Assembly: GCF_002870125.1 (NCBI RefSeq)
Contig: NZ_PNEO01000019.1
Location: 56,902 to 120,901 of the forward strand
Length of the DNA stretch: 64,000 nucleotides
From: Burkholderia sp. WAC0059
GTDB taxonomy: Bacteria; Pseudomonadota; Gammaproteobacteria; Burkholderiales; Burkholderiaceae
Direction: 5' to 3'
In this document: positions 53,547 to 60,590 of the stretch, one piece after another
How the letters are laid out: each line of letters opens with the position of its first letter
How positions within the stretch are numbered: position 1 is the stretch's first letter
Notes under the pieces: model-generated
Told to the model about the DNA's origin: nothing
Seen by the model: the letters and a program-made list of their open reading frames with translations, nothing else
Database searches by the model: none
Translations under genes and position numbers: made by a program

Positions 53547-54470
53547 ATGCTCGAGCTTCGCCACCTGCGCTCGCTGATCGCCATCGCCGATTCGGGCAAG
53601 CTCGTCGCCGCCGCCGCGCGCGTCAACCTGAGCCAGTCCGCGCTTTCGCACCAGATACGCGACGTCGAGGCCCACTACGAGGTCTCGCTGTTCGAGCGCA
53701 CGCGGCAGGGGTTGCGCTTCACGACGGCCGGCGAGCGCCTGCTCGAACTCGCGCGCGAAACGCTCGCGGCCGTCGCCCGCGCCGAACGCGACCTCGTCCG
53801 CCTGAAGGGCGACGCGCGCGGCGAGCTGCGCATCGTGCTCGAATGCCATACCTGCTTCGACTGGCTGATGCCCGTGATGGACGAGTTCCGGCGGCGCTGG
53901 CCCGAGGTCGAGGTCGATCTCGTCGCCGGCTTCCATGCGGACCCGATGCGGCTCCTCGGCGAAAGCAAGGCCGACGTGGTGATCGGCTCGAAGCCGGCCG
54001 CGCGCCGCGGGCTGCACGTCGCGCCGCTGTTTCGCTTCGAGATCCAGGTCGTGATGGCCAACGAGCACCGGCTGCGCAACAAGCGCCGCGTCGGTCCCGA
54101 CGATCTGCGCGGCGAAACGCTCATCACCTACCCCGTGCCCGAAGCGCGCATCGATCTGATCCGCGAAGTGCTCGAGCCGGCCGGCATCCGGCTCGAGCGG
54201 CGCACGGCCGAATTGACCATCGCGATCATGCAGCTCGTCGCAAGCCGGCGCGGCATCGCCGCGCTGCCGAACTGGGGCGTGAAGAACTACGTCGATCACG
54301 ATTACGTGCTGGCCAAACGCGTCGGCGCGAAAGGCCTGTGGAGCGAGCTGTACGCCGTCGCGCCGGGCAGCGCGGCCCAGCGCCCCTACTTCGGGGACTT
54401 CGTGCGGATCGTGCGCGATACCTGCGCCGCGCAACTGGACGGCATCGAGCTGCTGGGGCCGTCGGCATGA
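53547..54470 (+). CDS. metR: LysR-type activator of methionine synthesis
   Basis: This 307-residue LysR regulator has an N-terminal HTH (LELRHLRSLIAIADSGKLVAAAARVNLSQSALSHQIRDVEAHYEVSLFERT region, residues 2-52) and the MetR-typical effector domain beginning GELRIVLECHTCFDWLMPVMDEFRRRWPEVEVDLV. Homocysteine is the usual co-inducer. Divergence from metE and the MetR box support the name. The ATG at 53547 is used. It is followed after 34 nt by cobF on the same strand, so cobF is probably co-transcribed with metR. Confidence 0.94.
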   Translation: MLELRHLRSLIAIADSGKLVAAAARVNLSQSALSHQIRDVEAHYEVSLFERTRQGLRFTTAGERLLELARETLAAVARAERDLVRLKGDARGELRIVLECHTCFDWLMPVMDEFRRRWPEVEVDLVAGFHADPMRLLGESKADVVIGSKPAARRGLHVAPLFRFEIQVVMANEHRLRNKRRVGPDDLRGETLITYPVPEARIDLIREVLEPAGIRLERRTAELTIAIMQLVASRRGIAALPNWGVKNYVDHDYVLAKRVGAKGLWSELYAVAPGSAAQRPYFGDFVRIVRDTCAAQLDGIELLGPSA

Positions 54471-54504
54471 CGGAAACGTCACCGAAGCACATGGAGAAAA
54501 GAGC

Positions 54505-55284
54505 ATGAAGAAGATATTGATCGTCGGCATCGGCGCGGGCGACCCCGACTACCTGACCGTCCAGGCCATCGCCGCGCTGAACCGGACCGACGTGTTCTTC
54601 GTGATGGACAAGGGCCCCGCGAAGGACAAGCTGATCGCGCTACGCAAGCTCATCTGCGAGCGCTTCATCGAGCCGGGCCGCGCGTATCGCATCGTCGAGG
54701 CGGCGAGCCCCGAGCGCCGGCGCGACGACGGCGAGACCCGCGACTACGAGGCCGCCGTCGACGACCTGAACCGCGACAAGCAGCGCGTGTTCGAGCAGTT
54801 GATCGGCGAGGCGCTGCCCGACGGACAATGCGGCGCGTTTCTCGTCTGGGGCGACCCCGCGCTCTACGACAGCACGATCCGCATCGTCGAAACCCTCGCC
54901 GCACAGGGACGGCATGCGTTCGACTACGAGGTGATCCCCGGCATCAGCAGCGTGCAGGCCCTCGCGGCGCGGCACCGCGTGCCGCTGAACTTCATCGGCC
55001 GCGCCGTCGAGATCACGACCGGACGCCGGCTCGCGGCCGGCTTTCCCGAGAACGTCGACAGCGTCGTGGTCATGCTCGACGCGCACAACACTTACCGGCA
55101 GCTCGCCGGTCAGGATCTCGACATCTACTGGGGCGCCTACGTCGGCACGCCCGACGAAATCCTGGTCGCCGGCCGGCTCGACGACGTGATGGACGAGATC
55201 GAACGCGTCCGCGCCGAGGCGCGCCGCAAACACGGCTGGATCATGGACACCTACCTGCTGCGCCGGCGCGGCGTGAAGGATTGA
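54505..55284 (+). CDS. cobF: Precorrin-6A synthase (deacetylating)
   Basis: This 259-residue SAM-dependent tetrapyrrole methylase of the aerobic B12 pathway (CobF) contracts the corrin ring by removing acetate while adding a methyl group at C1. It has the TP-methylase start KKILIVGIGAGDPDYLTVQAIAALN, the GDPALYDST motif near residue 115 and the PGISSVQALAARH block near 147. GGAGAAAAG lies 9 nt before the ATG. It is isolated from other cob genes and sits behind metR, next to the B12-independent methionine synthase. Its placement suggests coordination of methionine and cobalamin metabolism. Confidence 0.93.
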   Translation: MKKILIVGIGAGDPDYLTVQAIAALNRTDVFFVMDKGPAKDKLIALRKLICERFIEPGRAYRIVEAASPERRRDDGETRDYEAAVDDLNRDKQRVFEQLIGEALPDGQCGAFLVWGDPALYDSTIRIVETLAAQGRHAFDYEVIPGISSVQALAARHRVPLNFIGRAVEITTGRRLAAGFPENVDSVVVMLDAHNTYRQLAGQDLDIYWGAYVGTPDEILVAGRLDDVMDEIERVRAEARRKHGWIMDTYLLRRRGVKD

Positions 55285-55656
55285 GGCTGCCGCCCGAACG
55301 CTGTCTTTCGCGCCCGCGCGCATTCGGGTTCGCGCAAACGTTCGCGCGCAGACTGAACCGCGTCGATCGGATGGATCAGCATGGATGCCGTGCGGACGGG
55401 ACGCCGCTGCGCGACGCGAATCGTCCGCGCGAAGGTGAGGCGATACGGGAGCAAACGACCGGCAAACCCGCCTGCACCGTTACAGGGCGTACAAAAAAAC
55501 GCGGTGGGCAAATAACTCGCGTTACACTGCTTTGCGGGCCGGACCGGCGAAGCCTCGCGGAAAACCTGCGTCATGCGCCTGCCGCGCGACAGTCAAAAGA
55601 CGCCGCGCCGCCAGGCCCGTACAATGATCGACCAATCAAGCAAGAGGGCAACACCA
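55285..55656. other. Intergenic interval between cobF and a small gene
   Basis: No gene is seen in these 372 bp. It carries a reverse-oriented copy of the dispersed repeat at 55431-55451. An AT-richer patch (ACAAAAAAACGCGGTGGGCAAATAACTCGC region, about 55491-55525) is the likely promoter area of the following small gene. Confidence 0.5.
55431..55451 (-). repeat. Dispersed intergenic repeat, copy 1 (reverse)
   Basis: GAAGGTGAGGCGATACGGGA plus a final G: the reverse complement of consensus CTCCCGWAAAGCCTCACCTY with two central mismatches. It is the only copy seen in this orientation and lies in the 3' region of cobF. Confidence 0.6.
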
Positions 55657-55902
55657 ATGCGCACGACCGGGTCTTCGGGAACCATGACCCTGCTCACCGA
55701 ACACGACGACGCAACCGGGCGCGAACTGCGTTCGTTGCGGCTCGAATCGACGGCGGACGGCAAAAGCATCCTGCTGATCGAAATCGACGAGCGCAAACCG
55801 GGCATCCACCGCGAAGTGCGATACGAAATCACGCCGGCGGAATTGATCGCGGCCATTCGCGCCCAGGGAGCCGAGCTGCCGGGGGAGTCGCATAGCCGCT
55901 GA
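55657..55902 (+). CDS. Small conserved protein of unknown function
   Basis: This 81-residue protein contains a central beta-rich stretch TLLTEHDDATGRELRSLRLE…GKSILLIEIDERKPGIHREVRYEITPAELIAAIRAQG. No signal peptide or TM segment is present. The ATG at 55657 follows an AGAGGG ribosome site; in-frame codons at 55573 and 55624 would add low-complexity residues. I do not recognise the family. It is monocistronic between cobF and the DedA-rhodanese gene. Confidence 0.65.
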   Translation: MRTTGSSGTMTLLTEHDDATGRELRSLRLESTADGKSILLIEIDERKPGIHREVRYEITPAELIAAIRAQGAELPGESHSR

Positions 55903-56089
55903 ACGCGGCGGTGGGGCGCATGCCCCACTCATTCTCATCCGACCCTCACGTAGCGGCCGGGCAATCGTCAGACGCAAGCAAGGCGCGCCGCGCGAACCGG
56001 CCATGATTCGCGCGGCCGTCATCGAAATGCGTCCATAATCGCTGCGTCACCCAGCCCATTCCACCGGTTCGAACGACGCCAGCCAGTCC

Positions 56090-57088
56090 ATGCTCCATGA
56101 TCTCGTCGCGCGATACGGGCCCGCGTTCGTATTCGTGAATGTCCTTGCAGGATCGTTGGGACTGCCCGTGCCCGCCATGCCCGCGCTCGTGCTGTTCGGC
56201 GCCATGGCCGCGATGCATCCGGGATCGGTCGGCCAGCAGGTCGCGCCAGCGCTCGCGCTGTCGGTTCTCGCGACGCTGATCGGCGACAGCGCCTGGTTCG
56301 TCGCCGGCCGCCTCTACGGCGGCAACACGCTGAAAACACTCTGCCGGCTCTCGTTCTCGCGCGATACCTGCGTGAGGAAAACCGAACGCTTCTTCGGCCG
56401 CTGGGGCGTGCGCGTGCTCGCCGTCTCGAAGTTCGTGCCGGGCCTGTCGATCGTCTCCGTGCCGATGGCCGGCGCGATGGGCACCCGGTATCGCGAGTTT
56501 CTCGGCTACGACGCCGTGGGCGCGATGCTCTGGTCGGCGACGGGTCTCGTGGCCGGCATGCTGTTCGCGCCTCAGCTCAGCGTGCTGTTGAACGGCGCGA
56601 GCCGCCTCGGCCGCCTCGCGGCCGTCGTGGCGGCCGTGCTCTTCGCGTTCTATGCGGCCTGGCGCTGGCAGCGCCGGCGCCAGTTGCTCCGCAAGCTTGC
56701 GCATGCGCGCATCGGCGTCGAGGAGCTGTACCTCGCCATGCAGGACGAAGCGCCGCCCGTCGTGTTCGACATCCGCTCGGACGAGAAACGCAAGCTCGAC
56801 CCCTACGTCATTCCGGGCGTGCAATTCGCCGACGAACGCCGGTTCGACGAGATCGTGGCGCAGTATCCGCCCGACCGGAAGATCGTGATCTACTGCTCGT
56901 GCCCGAACGAAGTTTCGGCGGCAGGGATGGCGCAACAACTGAAAAAGGCCGGATTCACCGACGTGCTGCCGCTGCTCGGCGGCATCGACGCGTGGCGCGA
57001 CGCCGGGCACAGCCTCGAGCCGCTCGTCGCGGCGCCGGTGAGCGAACTCCCGGCAAGCCTGGCGGCAGACGGCGCCAGGGCCGCCTGA
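56090..57088 (+). CDS. DedA-family membrane protein fused to a rhodanese domain
   Basis: This 332-residue fusion has a DedA/SNARE-associated membrane domain (about 1-200). Its hallmark blocks are FVNVLAGSLGLPVPAMPAL, LIGDSAWFVAGRLYG and the FGRWGVRVLAVSKFVPGLSIVSVPMAGAMG re-entrant region. After a basic linker (WRWQRRRQLLRK) a cytoplasmic rhodanese domain (about 220-315) follows. The rhodanese active-site loop is YCSCPNEVSA with the nucleophilic Cys near residue 267. DedA proteins flip lipid carriers such as undecaprenyl phosphate or phosphatidylethanolamine; rhodaneses transfer sulfane sulfur. The fusion is known in proteobacteria, but its combined task is not. It converges with the small gene at 57.2 kb. 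Confidence 0.9.
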   Translation: MLHDLVARYGPAFVFVNVLAGSLGLPVPAMPALVLFGAMAAMHPGSVGQQVAPALALSVLATLIGDSAWFVAGRLYGGNTLKTLCRLSFSRDTCVRKTERFFGRWGVRVLAVSKFVPGLSIVSVPMAGAMGTRYREFLGYDAVGAMLWSATGLVAGMLFAPQLSVLLNGASRLGRLAAVVAAVLFAFYAAWRWQRRRQLLRKLAHARIGVEELYLAMQDEAPPVVFDIRSDEKRKLDPYVIPGVQFADERRFDEIVAQYPPDRKIVIYCSCPNEVSAAGMAQQLKKAGFTDVLPLLGGIDAWRDAGHSLEPLVAAPVSELPASLAADGARAA

Positions 57089-57158
57089 CCGTCATCGCCC
57101 GTCAACGCCCTCATACGCCGCCCAGGAAACGCTTCCAATTCCGTCGGCAGCAGCCTGG

Positions 57159-57443
57159 TCAGCGATCCAGCTTGACGCGCAATTCGCGCGCGGTTTCGAG
57201 CAGCCCGTCGTAACCGGAACGGGCATGCTCGGGCAAGTCGGGGTCGCCGACCAGCGCGCCCAGCGTTTCGATGAGACTGTAGAGCAGGCCCTTCGCGGCA
57301 CCCGCCGCGATGCGGCCCGACTGCACGCCTTCGTCCACGTGCGTAAGCGCCGCATTCAGGTGCTCCAGTTCGGGCCGGTCGTCGGACTTCGGCGTATCGC
57401 CCCCGGTGCGCGCATCGCGCTTTTGCGTATCGTCGCGGGTCAT
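57159..57443 (-). CDS. Small acidic helical protein of unknown function
   Basis: This 94-residue protein has a charged, probably disordered N-terminus (TRDDTQKRDARTGGDTPKSDDRPE) followed by two or three amphipathic helices (LEHLNAALTHVDEGVQSGRIAAGAAKGLLYSLIETLGALVGD…). No signal peptide or Cys is present. GAGGGAG lies before the ATG at 57443. It resembles helical-bundle proteins of unknown function in Burkholderia, and I give it no name. Its upstream region contains copy 2 of the dispersed repeat about 100 bp from the start. Confidence 0.7.
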   Translation of the reverse strand: MTRDDTQKRDARTGGDTPKSDDRPELEHLNAALTHVDEGVQSGRIAAGAAKGLLYSLIETLGALVGDPDLPEHARSGYDGLLETARELRVKLDR

Positions 57444-57539
57444 GATGAATGGACTCTCCCTCGTCAGGCAAAGCGAAAAATCTTTCGTTACCGTTATATA
57501 CCGATCGCGTACGACCGTCCACGGAAGGGTCGGCCACGC

Positions 57540-57559
57540 CCCGAAAACCCTCACCTTTG
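57540..57559 (+). repeat. Dispersed intergenic repeat, copy 2
   Basis: CCCGAAAACCCTCACCTTTG, differing from the consensus at the GCC position (ACC here). It lies upstream of the minus-strand small gene. Confidence 0.7.
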
Positions 57560-57719
57560 CCGTATTCGCCGGCACGCGGCGATTCGATCCGGCGGCGGCG
57601 CCCCCTACCTCGCGCGACACGAATAGGCCTATTTTTAAGGGATAAAATGTGAATTCCCGTCGGTTTTCGAAGCCATCGTTCGCAGCGTTCCGGTGACGTC
57701 CGAGGCGCTCCGCGCCCGA

Positions 57720-57740
57720 CTCCCGAAAAGCCTCACCTTG
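57720..57740 (+). repeat. Dispersed intergenic repeat, copy 3
   Basis: A CT pair then CCCGAAAAGCCTCACCTTG, the closest copy to the consensus, in the middle of the 57.4-58.0 kb gap. Confidence 0.75.
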
Positions 57741-57763
57741 AGCCCTCCGCATTCCGCGCCTTG

Positions 57764-57794
57764 CGAAACGAAACACAATTTTCGAAACGAAACA
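57764..57794. repeat. Direct repeat CGAAACGAAACA, two copies 19 bp apart
   Basis: Identical 12-mers at 57764-57775 and 57783-57794, separated by CAATTTT. The 19-bp period (nearly two helical turns) places both on the same DNA face, as in operators bound cooperatively by direct-repeat regulators. It lies 230 bp upstream of the methyltransferase gene. Confidence 0.6.
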
Positions 57795-57890
57795 TGCCGC
57801 CCAAAGCGTCCGGACGGTTCGTCATTCCAGCGCTCTTTATCGGCGCAACCTGCGCGTGACCCGCGCCACGCCTGGCCCGGTTTCGGCAAC

Positions 57891-57913
57891 CTCCCGTAAA
57901 GCCTCACCTCTGG
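57891..57913 (+). repeat. Dispersed intergenic repeat, copy 4
   Basis: CTCCCGTAAAGCCTCACCTC followed by TGG. It is about 110 bp upstream of the methyltransferase gene. Confidence 0.75.
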
Positions 57914-58023
57914 GGCGCGCCGCGGACCCTGCCGGGAACTCGCCGCAAATCGCGGCGTCGGCTTGACGCTGCCGTCGCCGCGCTCCAGACTGAATGCCCC
58001 CGACGATCCAGCCGCAGACGCCG

Positions 58024-58863
58024 ATGAACGCTCCCATCCCCTTCGTTCCCGACCGCTTCCACGAAGCCGCGCCGCATTATCTGAGCGGCCGCCCCGCCTA
58101 TTCTCCCGCGCTGATCCGCCGGGTCGCGCAGATGCGCGGCCTCGACGGAACGCAGCGGCTGCTCGATCTCGGCTGCGGACCGGGGCAACTGTCGCTCGCG
58201 TTCGCGAGCTCGGTCGCGAACGCCGTCGCGATCGACCCCGAGCCGGCCATGCTCGCCATCGCGGCCGGACTCGGCATCGGGCTCGCGCCGAACATCGAAT
58301 ACCGGCAGGGCAGTTCGTACGACCTGTCCGGCGAGTTGGGGCGCTTCCATCTCACGGTCATCGGGCGCGCCTTTCACTGGATGGATCGCGCGGACGCGAT
58401 CGCGCGGCTCGATGCGCTGACCGTCGACGGCGGCGCGATCGCGCTCTTCCAGACCTCGCAGCTCGACGATCCGCTGCATCCGTGGGCCGCGCAATATCGC
58501 ACGCTGCTCCGGGAATATGCGAACGACTCGCCGGCCGCCCAGCTACGCAAATCGGCCGACTGGGAAAGCCACGACGACGTGCTCGCCCGCTCGACCTTCA
58601 GCGCGGTGGAACGCGTGTCGGTCGTCGAGCGCCGGCGCGTTCACGCGACGCAACTGAGAGCGCGTCCGCAGTCGATGTCGAGCCTCTCGCGCGAGCGGCT
58701 CGGCGACAAGCTCGACGCGCTGCTCGCCGGCGTCGACGCCCTCGTCGCCGAACACGCGCACGACGGCTGGCTCGTCGAGCGCGTCGAATCGACGGCCACC
58801 CTCGCGACGCGGCCGCTGCCCGCCGCGTCCATTTCCGGCGCAGGCGCGCTCGCGCGTGCCTGA
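58024..58863 (+). CDS. Class I SAM-dependent methyltransferase
   Basis: This 279-residue methyltransferase-11-type protein has FVPDRFHEAAPHYLSGRPAYS at the N-terminus. Motif I is LLDLGCGPGQLSL near residues 46-58, the acidic loop AIDPEPAML is near 70, and the motif IV-like FHLTVIGRAFHWMDRADAI is near 110-128. The substrate cannot be predicted; related proteins methylate small molecules. The ATG at 58024 is preferred, with 57994 in frame as alternative; neither has a strong ribosome site. It is the first of three plus-strand genes with the thioredoxin-like and PanE-like proteins. Confidence 0.85.
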   Translation: MNAPIPFVPDRFHEAAPHYLSGRPAYSPALIRRVAQMRGLDGTQRLLDLGCGPGQLSLAFASSVANAVAIDPEPAMLAIAAGLGIGLAPNIEYRQGSSYDLSGELGRFHLTVIGRAFHWMDRADAIARLDALTVDGGAIALFQTSQLDDPLHPWAAQYRTLLREYANDSPAAQLRKSADWESHDDVLARSTFSAVERVSVVERRRVHATQLRARPQSMSSLSRERLGDKLDALLAGVDALVAEHAHDGWLVERVESTATLATRPLPAASISGAGALARA

Positions 58864-58941
58864 TTCTCCGGCCTGCAATCCCGAGAAAAGGCCCGCACCC
58901 GTTTGCGGTATCGTGTCGGACATGTCATTCAGGAAATCGTC

Positions 58942-59283
58942 ATGACTCGTGCCGACGCCTATGCCGCCACCGCGCCGGACCGCCGGACTGTCGACGCGTT
59001 CGCGGGCAGCACGGTGCTCGAATTCGGCACCGACTGGTGCGGCTACTGCCGCGGCGCGCAGCCGCTCGTGGCCGAAGCGTTCGGGCGCCATCCGGACGTG
59101 CGCCATCTGAAGATCGAGGACGGTCCGGGCCGCGCGCTCGGCCGCTCGTATCGCGTGAAGCTGTGGCCGACGCTCGTCTTCCTGCGCGACGGCGCCGAAG
59201 TAGCTCGCGTCGTGCGTCCCACGCAGGCGGCCGAACTCGACGACGCCTTCGCCGCGCTCGGCAAACCGGCCGGACTCCCGTAG
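58942..59283 (+). CDS. Thioredoxin-like protein
   Basis: This 113-residue thioredoxin fold has an active site WCGYC at residues 32-36 (CGYC instead of thioredoxin's CGPC, closer to glutaredoxin/DsbA-like chemistry) and the cis-proline loop KLWPTLVF. It has no signal peptide, so it is cytoplasmic. The ATG at 58942 follows AGGAAA; a longer frame from 58903 lacks a ribosome site. Its last two codons and stop (CTCCCGTAG) form the beginning of a copy of the dispersed intergenic repeat, so the repeat has extended into the coding end. Confidence 0.88.
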   Translation: MTRADAYAATAPDRRTVDAFAGSTVLEFGTDWCGYCRGAQPLVAEAFGRHPDVRHLKIEDGPGRALGRSYRVKLWPTLVFLRDGAEVARVVRPTQAAELDDAFAALGKPAGLP

Positions 59284-59297
59284 GTCCTCACCTCCGG
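59275..59297 (+). repeat. Dispersed intergenic repeat, copy 5, overlapping a stop codon
   Basis: CTCCCGTAGGTCCTCACCTC followed by CGG. The TAG inside it is the stop codon of the thioredoxin-like gene. Confidence 0.6.
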
Positions 59298-59450
59298 ATC
59301 GAACGCGGAACGCGTGCCCGGCGCCATGAAGCACGATGGCGCGAAGCCGGTCCGTCCGTGCCGGTCCGCAGGCGCGGACCCGCGCGCCGACGCCTCGCCT
59401 CCGCGCTCCATGCGCATCAACACACTACGACACACGACGGAGAAACCACC

Positions 59451-60461
59451 TTGAACACGCATTACCGCAATATCGCCGTGGTCGGCGGCGGCGCGATCGG
59501 CGGGCTCATTGCTGCGCGACTCGCGCGCGCCGGCGCGACAGTCGGCGTGCTCGCGCGCGGCGCGCAACTCGACGCGATCCGCCGCAACGGACTGACCGTG
59601 ATCGACGGCGACACGCGCGAGACCGTTGCGCTCGAAGCCACCGACCGCGCGTCCGAACTCGGCGTGCAGGATCTGCTCATCGTCTGCCTCAAGGGCCAGG
59701 CGCTGACCGCGGCCGCCGCGTCGCTCGCCCCGCTCGTCGGCCCGCGCACGCATATCGTGTCGGCGATGAACGGCGTGCCGTGGTGGTTCCTGCACGACTT
59801 CGGCGGCCGGCACGCGAACGGCCGGCTCGAATCGGTCGATCCCGGCGGCGTCGTCTCTTCCGCGCTGCCGCCCGCGCAAGCCTTCGGCTGCGTCGTGCAT
59901 CTGTCCTCGTCGATCGCCGCGCCCGGCGTCGCGCGCAAGGGCAACGGCAACCGGCTGATCGTCGGCAGCGCGAGCGCCGGCGAAACGGCGCACGCGCAGG
60001 CCATCGCCGCGATGCTCGCGCAGGCGGATTTCGACGCCACGCCGTCGGACCAGATTCGCGCCGACATCTGGATGAAACTCTGGGGCAACATGACGATCAA
60101 TCCGATCAGCGCGCTGACCCGCTCCACGGCCGACGTGATCCTCGACGATCCGCTGAGCGCCGCGCTCGTCAGGTCCGTCATGGAGGAAGCGCGCGCCGTC
60201 GGCAGACAATTCGGCCTCGACACGACGATGACGTTCGAAGAACGCAACGCCATCACGCGCAAGCTGGGCGCGTTCAGGACGTCGATGCTGCAGGACGTCG
60301 AAGCGGGCCGTTCGCTGGAAGTCGAGGCCTTGCTCGGCGCCCCTTACGAACTCGCACAACGCACGGGCGTCGATGCGCCGTCGCTCGGCATGCTGTACGG
60401 ACTCGCCCGGCAGCTCGACGCGAATCTGGAAGCCGCGCGCCGCCGGGCCGCTCACGCCTGA
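59451..60461 (+). CDS. 2-dehydropantoate 2-reductase family protein
   Basis: This 336-residue PanE/ApbA-type NADPH-dependent ketoreductase has a Rossmann nucleotide site VVGGGAIGGLIAARLARAG near residues 9-27 and the family segment IVCLKGQAL near 77. The C-terminal helical domain carries WMKLWGNMTINPISALT with the conserved Lys and Asn, and LEVEALLGAP. It may make pantoate for CoA synthesis or reduce another 2-keto acid; paralogs of uncertain substrate are common in Burkholderia, so I do not call it panE. The start is TTG at 59451 with GGAG 9 nt upstream; no ATG is available before the Rossmann motif. Confidence 0.88.
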   Translation: MNTHYRNIAVVGGGAIGGLIAARLARAGATVGVLARGAQLDAIRRNGLTVIDGDTRETVALEATDRASELGVQDLLIVCLKGQALTAAAASLAPLVGPRTHIVSAMNGVPWWFLHDFGGRHANGRLESVDPGGVVSSALPPAQAFGCVVHLSSSIAAPGVARKGNGNRLIVGSASAGETAHAQAIAAMLAQADFDATPSDQIRADIWMKLWGNMTINPISALTRSTADVILDDPLSAALVRSVMEEARAVGRQFGLDTTMTFEERNAITRKLGAFRTSMLQDVEAGRSLEVEALLGAPYELAQRTGVDAPSLGMLYGLARQLDANLEAARRRAAHA

Positions 60462-60590
60462 GGCCAGCGCCGCCGCCCGCCTGCGCGCCGGTCCCGTATT
60501 GCCCGAATCGCCCGAATCGCTCACATCGCCGAACTGGCCAGGCGTCGGGCATTGAATTTGCTGCGGCCGTTCCCGGTCATATTTTTTCCG

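Larger units (their letters stand above)
57444..58023. other. Long repeat-bearing intergenic interval
   Basis: No credible gene is present in these 580 bp. It contains three copies of the dispersed repeat (57540-57559, 57722-57740, 57891-57913) spaced about 175 bp apart. It also contains a 12-bp direct repeat CGAAACGAAACA (57764-57775 and 57783-57794). A minus-strand open frame (57635-57907) runs across these repeats and looks spurious. The TATATA-containing patch at 57495-57502 is the likely -10 area of the minus-strand small gene. Confidence 0.55.

Noticed and set aside
57635..57907. Possible 90-codon gene on the minus strand
   Set aside because: It runs straight through two copies of the dispersed repeat and the direct repeat and has no coding signature.
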